Assembly (NCBI GenBank): GCA_036652815.1
Contig: JAVVVE010000032.1
Coordinates: forward strand, 1-21,530
From: SZUA-378 sp036652815
GTDB taxonomy: Bacteria > Bacillota > Clostridia > Lachnospirales > Lachnospiraceae
Length of the DNA: 21,530 nucleotides
Direction of reading: 5' to 3'
Shown: piece after piece, positions 1-6,159 of the stretch
Layout: every line of letters starts with the position of its first letter
Numbering within the stretch: the first letter of the stretch is position 1
Made by a program: the position numbers and the translations under genes
The notes under the pieces: model-generated
Seen by the model: the letters and a program-made list of their open reading frames with translations, nothing else
What the model was told of the DNA's origin: nothing
Databases searched by the model: none

Positions 1-93
1 GTCTTTTCTTTTCAATTCATTATATACCAATATTAAAAATGAATCAATCTTATCTCTGAAGGGTTATGCTCATAGCACAAAACGTCTGTCGCC

Positions 94-112
94 GTGGTGT
101 CGCGACCACCAC
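94..112. other. GC-rich hairpin in otherwise featureless flank
   Basis: Positions 1-201 hold no convincing gene. The one structural element is a GC-rich inverted repeat, GTGGTG (94-99) and CACCAC (107-112), with a 7-base loop that is itself nearly self-complementary. Neither strand shows a following T-run, so it is not a classical intrinsic terminator. It could be the end structure of a lost mobile element or a weak transcript end. No function is assigned. Confidence 0.3.
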
Positions 113-201
113 TCTTTCTCTTGTAATCCTGCTATCTAGTCAATGTACTACTCATAATCTTGTTATGAATATACAGAAATAATAAAACTGATTGTTATAA
201 C

Positions 202-237
202 GGTAAGCTATCCCCCACGCACAGAGCTCCCCACCCC
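202..237. repeat. Outer copy of 36-bp direct repeat (S8 protease 3'-end remnant)
   Basis: This stretch is identical over 36 bases to 1878-1913; TTATA precedes both copies, followed by two differing bases. Read on the minus strand it encodes GWGALCVGDSLP, then Leu and a stop, matching the last residues of the S8 protease whose intact 3' end lies in the other copy. Beyond the repeat the protein homology stops at once. It is either the scar of a second, tandem S8 gene or one end of an island inserted at the 3' end of the protease gene. The identity is seen directly; the origin is inference. Confidence 0.9.
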
Positions 238-242
238 TCTTG

Positions 243-264
243 TGTCAAGTTAATGTCAAGTTGG
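243..264. repeat. 11-bp tandem repeat next to the outer 36-bp repeat
   Basis: Two head-to-tail copies of an 11-base unit, TGTCAAGTTAA (243-253) and TGTCAAGTTGG (254-264), differ only in the last two bases. They lie five bases inside the island boundary defined by the 36-bp repeat. Paired short repeats near an att-like site can be recombinase arm sites, but no recombinase gene is present here, so that reading is speculative. Confidence 0.5.
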
Positions 265-292
265 GTGTTTCTCGTGTTAAATTATTGCTATC

Positions 293-323
293 AAAAAAAA
301 CTCTGCCTGTTACCGACAAAGTT
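293..323 (-). terminator. Intrinsic terminator of the MNT/HEPN operon
   Basis: On the minus strand, just downstream of the HEPN stop codon at 335, arms at 315-323 and 299-307 form a 9-bp stem with two G-U pairs around a 7-base loop. It is followed directly by eight U residues (293-300, overlapping the arm base by two). This is a canonical Rho-independent terminator placed to end the two-gene operon, which argues that the operon is a self-contained unit. Confidence 0.8.
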
Positions 324-334
324 TTCTTCTCATG

Positions 335-730
335 CTATCCCATTCTATTTTCAATATAAGACTTCACTTTTTTCAAAAATATCCTTGCATCTGCAATTTG
401 CTTTTCTGCATCTGCTTTAGATGCTACAAACATATCATCATAATCACTCAAATTTCTAATGACAAATGCCGTTCCAATAATATCCGAATAAATAGTTTCA
501 AATATTTTTTCTTTCACATATGTTTTTTGGAAATACGCAATTACACCGGCATGCTTAGAATAATCAACTCCATCTAGTGCTAGAATAGCCCTCGTTGCCG
601 AAAATATACAATAATAAGATCTTCCGATTGCATCTTTATAAAATCCATTACTTAATAAAATTTCGGCGGCTCCAAGTTTTTCTTCCGCAGTTCTAATTCT
701 ATATTGTGATAAATCCATTTTATCAGGCAC
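335..730 (-). CDS. HEPN domain protein (toxin-like partner of MNT nucleotidyltransferase)
   Basis: A 131-residue alpha-helical HEPN protein of the COG1895 type. Such proteins pair with small nucleotidyltransferases, and several are RNase toxins neutralised by AMPylation from the partner. Family marks are SYYCIFSATRAIL near residues 38-50 and RNLSDYDD near 92-99, followed by a helix with repeated acidic and Ala residues. The usual catalytic RX4-6H motif is not present; Arg-x3-Asp-Tyr stands in its place. The chosen start is GTG at 730, overlapping the upstream gene by eight bases, because GGAG lies nine bases before it; ATG at 718 is the alternative. It is second in the operon and closed by its own terminator. 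Family assignment is firm; toxicity is inferred. Confidence 0.85.
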   Translation of the reverse strand: MPDKMDLSQYRIRTAEEKLGAAEILLSNGFYKDAIGRSYYCIFSATRAILALDGVDYSKHAGVIAYFQKTYVKEKIFETIYSDIIGTAFVIRNLSDYDDMFVASKADAEKQIADARIFLKKVKSYIENRMG

Positions 731-1064
731 TTATTTCCACTCCTTCGCTATAAATATTTTGATAATATGGTAATATATCTCGCATACTAACAAACTCATC
801 ATATGGAATAACTGTTGGAGCGATAACCACGTCGTTTTCCACCCCAACTCTGCAGGATACCGGTAGCATTTTATATAAAATTTGCTGTAGTTCCACTCTA
901 TTACCATTCACAATCCCTACCATATCTATATCAGAATTCTCACTATTATCACCTCTGGCATAGGAACCATATAAATATACTGTTACCAATTTATCTCCAT
1001 AAAATTCTCTATACGCTTTTGCGATTTGGCACATTACATCATTTAATTGATTTTTTGTACACAT
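723..1064 (-). CDS. MNT-type minimal nucleotidyltransferase (antitoxin-like)
   Basis: A 113-residue minimal nucleotidyltransferase of the MNT/KNTase fold. The signature GSX10DXD is complete: Gly33-Ser34, then Asp45-Ile-Asp47 within GSYARGDNSENSDIDM, giving the nucleotide- and metal-binding residues. Known MntA-type partners AMPylate a tyrosine on the cognate HEPN toxin. The start is ATG 1064, because a perfect AGGAGG sits seven bases upstream; the ATG 18 bases farther upstream would put that site inside the coding region. It is the first gene of the operon, read from a TATAAT promoter that carries a large palindrome, so autoregulation is plausible. Function as antitoxin is inferred from family and gene order. 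Confidence 0.88.
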   Translation of the reverse strand: MCTKNQLNDVMCQIAKAYREFYGDKLVTVYLYGSYARGDNSENSDIDMVGIVNGNRVELQQILYKMLPVSCRVGVENDVVIAPTVIPYDEFVSMRDILPYYQNIYSEGVEISA

Positions 1065-1099
1065 ATAAATTCCTCCTACCATTTAGTTTTTTTTCTACC

Positions 1100-1126
1100 A
1101 TTATTATATCTGTTAGATATCATAAT
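1100..1126. promoter_or_regulatory. 27-bp palindrome, operator candidate of the MNT/HEPN operon
   Basis: Two half-sites, ATTAT-T-ATATCT (1100-1111) and AGATAT-C-ATAAT (1115-1126), are mirror images around a 3-base centre with a single mismatched pair. The palindrome covers the whole -10 box and spacer and touches the last base of the -35 box. A dimeric protein bound here would occlude RNA polymerase. Neither operon protein has an obvious DNA-binding domain, so the binding protein is unknown. Confidence 0.6.
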
Positions 1127-1131
1127 AGCAA
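1103..1131 (-). promoter_or_regulatory. Sigma-A-type promoter of the MNT/HEPN operon
   Basis: On the minus strand, -35 TTGCTA (1126-1131) and a consensus -10 TATAAT (1103-1108) are separated by exactly 17 bases. The transcript would begin near 1096, about 32 bases before the MNT start codon and just ahead of its AGGAGG site. Confidence 0.75.
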
Positions 1132-1190
1132 CTGTATTCTAGCACGTTAATCTTGTTGATTGTTTTTATGATATAGACATCCCAAGTCGT

Positions 1191-1215
1191 TAGCACTAGC
1201 AAAAAATGCTGGCTA
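1191..1215 (+). ncRNA. Hairpin upstream of IS110 transposase remnant, possible bridge-RNA leftover
   Basis: TAGC-A-C-T-AGC, a 7-base A-rich loop and GCTGGCTA form an 8-bp stem with two single-base bulges. It lies about 35 bases upstream of the transposase start. IS110-group elements encode a structured guide (bridge) RNA between the left end and the transposase gene, so a hairpin here fits a remnant. Without a full-length relative the RNA cannot be delimited, and the element is certainly inactive. Confidence 0.25.
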
Positions 1216-1250
1216 GGTGAATGCTCATTATGCGAGGTTGCGGTCACTGT

Positions 1251-1840
1251 ATGATATCCACTTTATTCGTTGGTATTGATGTAAGTTCAAAGTCCAATGT
1301 CGTATACGCCATGGATTTTGATGAAAACAAATATATTGCTTCTTCCATCAGCAATAACCAGCCGGGAGCTGATAAGCTTGCTGAATTGATTTTCGAATGT
1401 ATGCTTATCTCATTGCAGATTTTGCCAGAGTTGGCCGTACAAAAAAATGTCAACCTTGGCGTGGTGCCCAGTATCTTACATTAAAAAGATTAACAAGGCA
1501 TCGTCTTCATCTTGCAGAATGCATTACCAGAGAAAAAACATCTATGGTGTCAAACCTATATCTAAAATTTAGTGAACTTCAACTTTTAGAAGGTAATGAA
1601 CAGCCATTTTCCAACCTATATGGTTCTACATCCTCTGCAGTACTTACTGAGTTTATGTCTCTTTAGGAAATCATTGATACTCCGGAAGAGAAACTGCTTG
1701 AATTTCTGGCTAAAAAAGCCGAAATCGTATCGCAGATATATCTAAGACCTCTGATTTGCTTAAGAAAGCTGCCAGAGATTCTTATAGATTAGATAAATGC
1801 ATGTATGAGCCACTAAATGTTTCATTAGCAAGCTCATCTC
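1251..1840 (+). pseudogene. IS110-family transposase remnant
   Basis: The N-terminus starting at 1251 carries the IS110 opening VGIDVSSKSNVVYAMDF, with the first Asp of the DEDD catalytic set, and runs to about 1396. The sequence then jumps, with a frame change, into DFARVGRT...WRGAQYL...RLTRHRLHLAECITREK, so roughly 80 residues of the usual protein are missing. An in-frame TAG lies at 1664-1666. A shift in the A-run at 1712-1717 moves the homology to a third frame (SRNRIADISKTSDLLKKAARDSYRLDKC). Similarity ends near 1840, so the C-terminal half with the catalytic serine is absent. The element opposes its neighbours and cannot move by itself. Lengths of lost parts are judged from memory of the family. 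Confidence 0.85.
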
Positions 1841-1870
1841 TCGTTTCAAACAATATTAATTCATTCTTCA

Positions 1871-3655
1871 TTATATTGGTAAGCTATCCCCCACGCACAG
1901 AGCTCCCCACCCCACCCTCGGATTGGGAAACGCATCAAATCCAGGCAGCTGCCTTGCCCCTCTAATTAAATAGGCTTTTACTTTCTCACCATACAGATAT
2001 CTGTCATTTCCACGTTCTATACCCCATTCCATCAGCAAAGCTGCACCGCCGGTCACAAAAGGTGTCGCAAACGAAGTACCCGTATAGGAAGCATAGCCAC
2101 CTCCCGCACGGGCACTGATGATAGTAACACCCGGTGCTACCAGATCCGGCTTCACGCCACCGCTGCCGATTGAGGTCAACGCATCTCTGGTATCCACATA
2201 TCCTCTGCCTGAAAAATCAGCATAGGCATCATACATAACATCATACGCTCCTACTGTAATTACTTTGGCTGCGGTAGATGGAATCGTAAGCGTAACCTCC
2301 GGTGTCGGTCTATAAAATCTTGTATCTGTATTTCGCACATTAGCGGCGGGCAGATAGAAATAATACTCCCCACTTATAATGCGAATAGGCTCTAATCGAA
2401 AGCTCCAGATACCGGAAGCAAGATAAGTATTCACCGGTATCATATCCACATAAATCTCCTGATTGACGGTATACGGTTTTGGCTCTCCATTGTAAAGGAG
2501 CAAAGTAGTATTGTCTATTCTAGCCGTCTGTTTATTTTCTGTTTGCGTAAATATCTCAATTTCCTCTCCATTGGGAGCTTTCACATAAATGCGAAATTCA
2601 TCTGCATAATTTTTCCATAGTTGTACATTCAACGCTATTTCATAAGGAGCAAGAGCCAGTTCAATCGTAACTGTTTTACGTTCTGTAAGTCGCCCAGCCA
2701 CATGTCCTGCCGAAGCTCCCTCATTACCACTGCCTACACATATCACACTTCTCCCGATCTCAGCTATATTATCCAGATACCGTTCCACCAGTGAAGTGCC
2801 ATCATGAGAGCCATAGGTATTACCAAAGCTTAAATTAACAGATATCGGTTTTGCAAGTGCCATGGCCGTCCTAGACACGTAGGCTAATGCCCTCATCAAT
2901 TCTGTTGTACGTGGAAATCCCTCTTTATCCGGCTGTCCGAGTTTCACAATCAATAGATCGCTCTTTGGTGCAACCCCGGTATAAACACCTCCTGATTCGA
3001 TACCACCTCCCGCTGCAATACCCGCTACAGCAGTTCCATGACCTGTCGCATCATAACTTGGGACTACTTTCATTCTGCCTGCTCCGGTTGGTTCTCTCAA
3101 AGCCTCGTTAATCTGATCTGACGTAAACTGCGTTCCCACCTCAAATCCGGGTGGTGCATAAAACCCTTTCTCTGCCATCGGCATAATCGTTTGATCCCAT
3201 AGTGCTACTATCCTCGTTGTGCCATCGGCATGACGAAAATCAGAATGTGCATAATCAATCCCAGAATCAATCACGGCTATTAGGATTCCCTCTCCCGTCA
3301 AGGATGGAACCCGTATCGTTATCGGTAAAATACAAGAGGCCCTTTTTCCCTCTAGTAGAGAAAAAAAAAGCCTCTTTGGTTTTTCAATATATTCTACCTC
3401 TTCCAGATTGGCAAAGGATTCGATTAAGTTCTCTTTTATGGTTACAATCGCATATCCTGCCGTTAACCGTTCTATCCTAACTGCATCTTGTACTGCTTGT
3501 GAAAGATCTCCATGGTATTTGACGATTAATTCCCATGTCTTCTCTGTTTTGTCGTATCCAACGTTTAATTCCAACGACTTATCCCGCTCTTCCATATTTG
3601 AATCTAATGCCAGATTCAACAGGTTTTCTATTTTTTCGCTAGGAATAGGATTCAT
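1871..3655 (-). CDS. Csp-like S8 (subtilisin) family serine protease
   Basis: A 594-residue subtilisin-family protease resembling the CspABC-type proteins of clostridia, some of which process spore germination enzymes. The triad is complete in this numbering: Asp130 in VIDSGIDY, His206 in GHGTAVAG, Ser528 in GTSFATPF, with oxyanion Asn311 in GSGNEG. An N-terminal prodomain of about 110 residues precedes the catalytic part, and a beta-rich insert of about 200 residues lies between the oxyanion Asn and the Ser, as in Csp proteins. No signal peptide is seen. Start 3655 is preferred for its GGGAG site; an in-frame ATG at 3706 has a weaker context. The C-terminus lies in the 36-bp repeat and still ends with the family's usual GWGALC segment. 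No terminator is seen after the gene. A germination role is inference; other cytoplasmic or spore roles are possible. Confidence 0.9.
   Translation of the reverse strand: MNPIPSEKIENLLNLALDSNMEERDKSLELNVGYDKTEKTWELIVKYHGDLSQAVQDAVRIERLTAGYAIVTIKENLIESFANLEEVEYIEKPKRLFFSLLEGKRASCILPITIRVPSLTGEGILIAVIDSGIDYAHSDFRHADGTTRIVALWDQTIMPMAEKGFYAPPGFEVGTQFTSDQINEALREPTGAGRMKVVPSYDATGHGTAVAGIAAGGGIESGGVYTGVAPKSDLLIVKLGQPDKEGFPRTTELMRALAYVSRTAMALAKPISVNLSFGNTYGSHDGTSLVERYLDNIAEIGRSVICVGSGNEGASAGHVAGRLTERKTVTIELALAPYEIALNVQLWKNYADEFRIYVKAPNGEEIEIFTQTENKQTARIDNTTLLLYNGEPKPYTVNQEIYVDMIPVNTYLASGIWSFRLEPIRIISGEYYFYLPAANVRNTDTRFYRPTPEVTLTIPSTAAKVITVGAYDVMYDAYADFSGRGYVDTRDALTSIGSGGVKPDLVAPGVTIISARAGGGYASYTGTSFATPFVTGGAALLMEWGIERGNDRYLYGEKVKAYLIRGARQLPGFDAFPNPRVGWGALCVGDSLPI
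1878..1913. repeat. Inner copy of 36-bp direct repeat, within the S8 protease 3' end
   Basis: This copy is part of the coding sequence of the S8 protease and encodes its last residues, GWGALCVGDSLP. The IS110 remnant ends within about 40 bases of it. Together with 202-237 it frames the MNT/HEPN-IS110 segment like attR and attL of an island integrated at a gene's 3' end, though no integrase is left to support that. Confidence 0.9.
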
Positions 3656-3727
3656 TGTAATAGACTCCCGGGATGATTTCTTTTCCTTTATACTATGCTG
3701 TATCATCTACTTTCTGACCAATCTTTT

Positions 3728-4648
3728 TCACAAGGTATCTGATGCCTTGTGAACAGCGATTTCCACACTTGCCTGCCGGCTGACTACCCGAAACAGTTCT
3801 CGCCCTTTGATACAAAAGGTATACTCCACACGGCCCTGCAAGACTTCTTCTACCGTACGTTGCATATCCCCTCGCTGTGGTGCCGACAAGGGCAGCCCGT
3901 CCCCCTCTAAAAAACGGATTACCAAGAGGTATGTTCCCTGTACCAATACCACCAGATGCGATGTCTGACATAAGACCTTTGTACCCAGGTAGGTTGCCAT
4001 ACGATAGAGTTTACCCTGATACCCTATGACTGTAATGGTTCCTGTGAATCGTATCCCATGATATGGAATCACCGCCACCGCAGACACGATGCTGACGTTC
4101 TCGCCTGTTTCAGCACCATCCATCACCTCTGTCCCGGTATTGCATTGCGTCCATATATAACTCTTTGGAAAGGAGCATCCACTATCTTTTTCCGCATATC
4201 CGATGCCGGGAGCAAACGAAAGTTTCCTTCCATTGATTCTGATACTTCCGCGCACCGCATGACGCATACTAAGAATGCCATGGTGGCATTCCATATCCGG
4301 CAGATGTTCAAAAGGTCCCATAATCGGATAAGATAACTGTGTGAATTTTCCATAGTGCAAGCACCCTTTTATCTTTATATCCTTTTGTTCTATCTCTTTT
4401 TGTTCTATATCCAGATATAGATTGTCGCAAGTCACATAATTCTTCCCGATACGCACATAAAAATAGCGCTCCTCTTTAAAAAATGCCTGAATCGGATAAT
4501 CAATCCGATATGCCTCCTTTTCTGTCAATATTTGAATAAAACATCCTTCTCGCCCTGACTTATCCCTATTTCTCCCAAAAATAACAGCAAGCATATGTTC
4601 CTCTGCCTGCTGTTTAAAATACCATCCTTCAAAATAACCCTTCTTCAT
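3728..4648 (-). CDS. Tocopherol cyclase-like protein
   Basis: A 306-residue protein that opens with KGYFEGWYFK, the typical start of the tocopherol-cyclase-like family (Pfam tocopherol_cycl) of Firmicutes. It has alternating beta strands throughout and no signal peptide or membrane segment. The plant enzymes close the chromanol ring of vitamin E; clostridia do not make tocopherol, so the bacterial substrate is unknown and the family name should not be taken as a function. The ribosome site AGGGG lies six bases before the ATG. The S8 protease gene follows 72 bases downstream on the same strand, so the two may be cotranscribed. Confidence 0.75.
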   Translation of the reverse strand: MKKGYFEGWYFKQQAEEHMLAVIFGRNRDKSGREGCFIQILTEKEAYRIDYPIQAFFKEERYFYVRIGKNYVTCDNLYLDIEQKEIEQKDIKIKGCLHYGKFTQLSYPIMGPFEHLPDMECHHGILSMRHAVRGSIRINGRKLSFAPGIGYAEKDSGCSFPKSYIWTQCNTGTEVMDGAETGENVSIVSAVAVIPYHGIRFTGTITVIGYQGKLYRMATYLGTKVLCQTSHLVVLVQGTYLLVIRFLEGDGLPLSAPQRGDMQRTVEEVLQGRVEYTFCIKGRELFRVVSRQASVEIAVHKASDTL

Positions 4649-4710
4649 GGTGCACCCCTTTCAAGACGTCTACTATTACATTCTTGTTTAGGATGCCCCC
4701 TAATCTTAAT

Positions 4711-4749
4711 CTTAATCTTTTATCTTAATCTTTTATCTTACTCTTTTAT
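4711..4749. repeat. 13-bp tandem repeat, three copies
   Basis: Three contiguous 13-base units of CTTAATCTTTTAT (the third has one substitution) fill most of the gap between the ABC permease stop codon and the tocopherol-cyclase-like gene, with partial units on the left side. The minus strand is almost pure A/G. No hairpin is formed, so it is not an obvious terminator. Copy number may vary between strains by replication slippage. Confidence 0.85.
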
Positions 4750-4750
4750 T

Positions 4751-6157
4751 TTACTCATTTCGTATCGCTGCCAATGGGCTTAATTTCATCGCACGCAACG
4801 ATGGGAAGAATCCTGCCACCATACCGACTACGATAGCAAATAGGACTGCAAATAAAGCCAACCATGGTGGAATCAATGACAAACTCGACATCTCAGAGCC
4901 TGATTGCTTCACAAAAAAATTAATGATAACAGAGATTCCATAGCTCAAGATAATCCCTGCGATACCTCCTACTAATCCGATAAAACCGGCTTCTGCCAAG
5001 AACAAGGTCTGGATATTACGCATATCACAGCCCAGTACTTTCATAACACCTATTTCTTTGGTTCTCTCATAGATTGACATCATCATCGTATTCGTAATCC
5101 CAATCGCTGCAACCAAGAGTGATACCGCGCCGATACCTCCCAGAACCAATTGAATATACCCAAATTGTTCTTTGGTAGATTTGGCCCAGTCTGCATTACT
5201 GTCTGCCTGATATCCGAGCTCCATAATGGCTGATTGCACACTTTCCAGTTGTTTCATGTCATCCACGTTGACATAGATGCTGTTATAGTATAATTCTTTG
5301 TATGGTTTTCCGGAAGGTCTGGCGGGCTGCCCCGGGATCACTTTATTCTTAAATGCCTTTTTCAGTTGTAGCTCTAAGGCTTCAATATCACAATACACAC
5401 TCCATGCATCGTTGTTAAAGTCACCGATTTCTCCCGCAAGCAGACCACAGCCTTCAATCAGATATTTCTTAGGTGGAGGTACCGGTGCTGTCTTTTTATC
5501 TGTAGGTGGTGTCTGTGACTGATAATAAGCATCTGAATCAAAGATAACAAAAAGAGGATCGTTCATCAAGTCTATATCCGCCACCTTGCCATTAGACCAA
5601 TAATTTTCTCCTGTTTTAGGATTAGAAAAATCAACCAATACCATATTACCATATACCAATTCTAATTTGCCGGCATTGGCTTCCGGCAAACGTCCCTCTT
5701 TTAAAACCAGCTTCTTCTGCTGTAATGCCTCAATCGTCATACCCTGCAAATTAAGACCGGCTTCATAACTTCCTCGTCTTGCAATCACATGTAGCGACAA
5801 TACCGGCGAAACAGTGCTCGCGCCCGGTACTTTTTTTATTTCTTCTACTGCTGCATCATCCAAACGTTTCTTTTTCTTGGATGCACTATCCTCTGCACCG
5901 CCTATCGCAGCAGTAGCAGTGGCCTTCATGCCTCCACCTTGTGAACCATTCGACGAAGATTCTGTTACCGTAATCGTTGTGAGTCCACCATATTTTTCAA
6001 TCTGATCCATAGAACTCTTATTAAGACCCAGTCCAAGGGATATCATCACTACTATCGAAGCAGTTCCAACTATGACACCCAATACCGTTAAGAAAGTTCT
6101 AAACTTTCTCTTCCAGAGACTGCTGCAGCTCATCCGTAATAAATCAAGGATTCTCAT
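4751..6157 (-). CDS. MacB/FtsX-type ABC transporter permease
   Basis: A 468-residue permease. A cytoplasmic start and first membrane segment (about residues 21-44) lead into a large extracytoplasmic MacB-core-like domain (about 45-330). Three C-terminal segments follow (about 337-362, 387-417 and 430-453), with the FtsX-family consensus YERTKEIGVMKVLG and a terminal SPLAAIRNE. This layout belongs to type VII ABC systems, which pull or push on periplasmic or surface partners rather than carry a solute through a channel. GGAG before the ATG overlaps the previous gene's stop. It is third in an operon after the ATPase and a CARDB-like protein, its likely partners. Substrate unknown. Confidence 0.92.
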   Translation of the reverse strand: MRILDLLRMSCSSLWKRKFRTFLTVLGVIVGTASIVVMISLGLGLNKSSMDQIEKYGGLTTITVTESSSNGSQGGGMKATATAAIGGAEDSASKKKKRLDDAAVEEIKKVPGASTVSPVLSLHVIARRGSYEAGLNLQGMTIEALQQKKLVLKEGRLPEANAGKLELVYGNMVLVDFSNPKTGENYWSNGKVADIDLMNDPLFVIFDSDAYYQSQTPPTDKKTAPVPPPKKYLIEGCGLLAGEIGDFNNDAWSVYCDIEALELQLKKAFKNKVIPGQPARPSGKPYKELYYNSIYVNVDDMKQLESVQSAIMELGYQADSNADWAKSTKEQFGYIQLVLGGIGAVSLLVAAIGITNTMMMSIYERTKEIGVMKVLGCDMRNIQTLFLAEAGFIGLVGGIAGIILSYGISVIINFFVKQSGSEMSSLSLIPPWLALFAVLFAIVVGMVAGFFPSLRAMKLSPLAAIRNE

Positions 6158-6159
6158 GC

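Noticed and set aside
94..112. Hairpin as a CRISPR or terminator element
   Set aside because: There is only one copy, no spaced repeats, and no U-run on either side.
1756..1965. 69-residue plus-strand open frame across the repeat
   Set aside because: Its first half is the decayed transposase frame and its second half is antisense to the S8 protease 3' end; not a fusion gene.
3693..3971. Open frame on the minus strand with many Gly/Arg residues
   Set aside because: It overlaps the 3' part of the tocopherol-cyclase-like gene in another frame, has no ribosome site and a low-complexity composition; a shadow frame.
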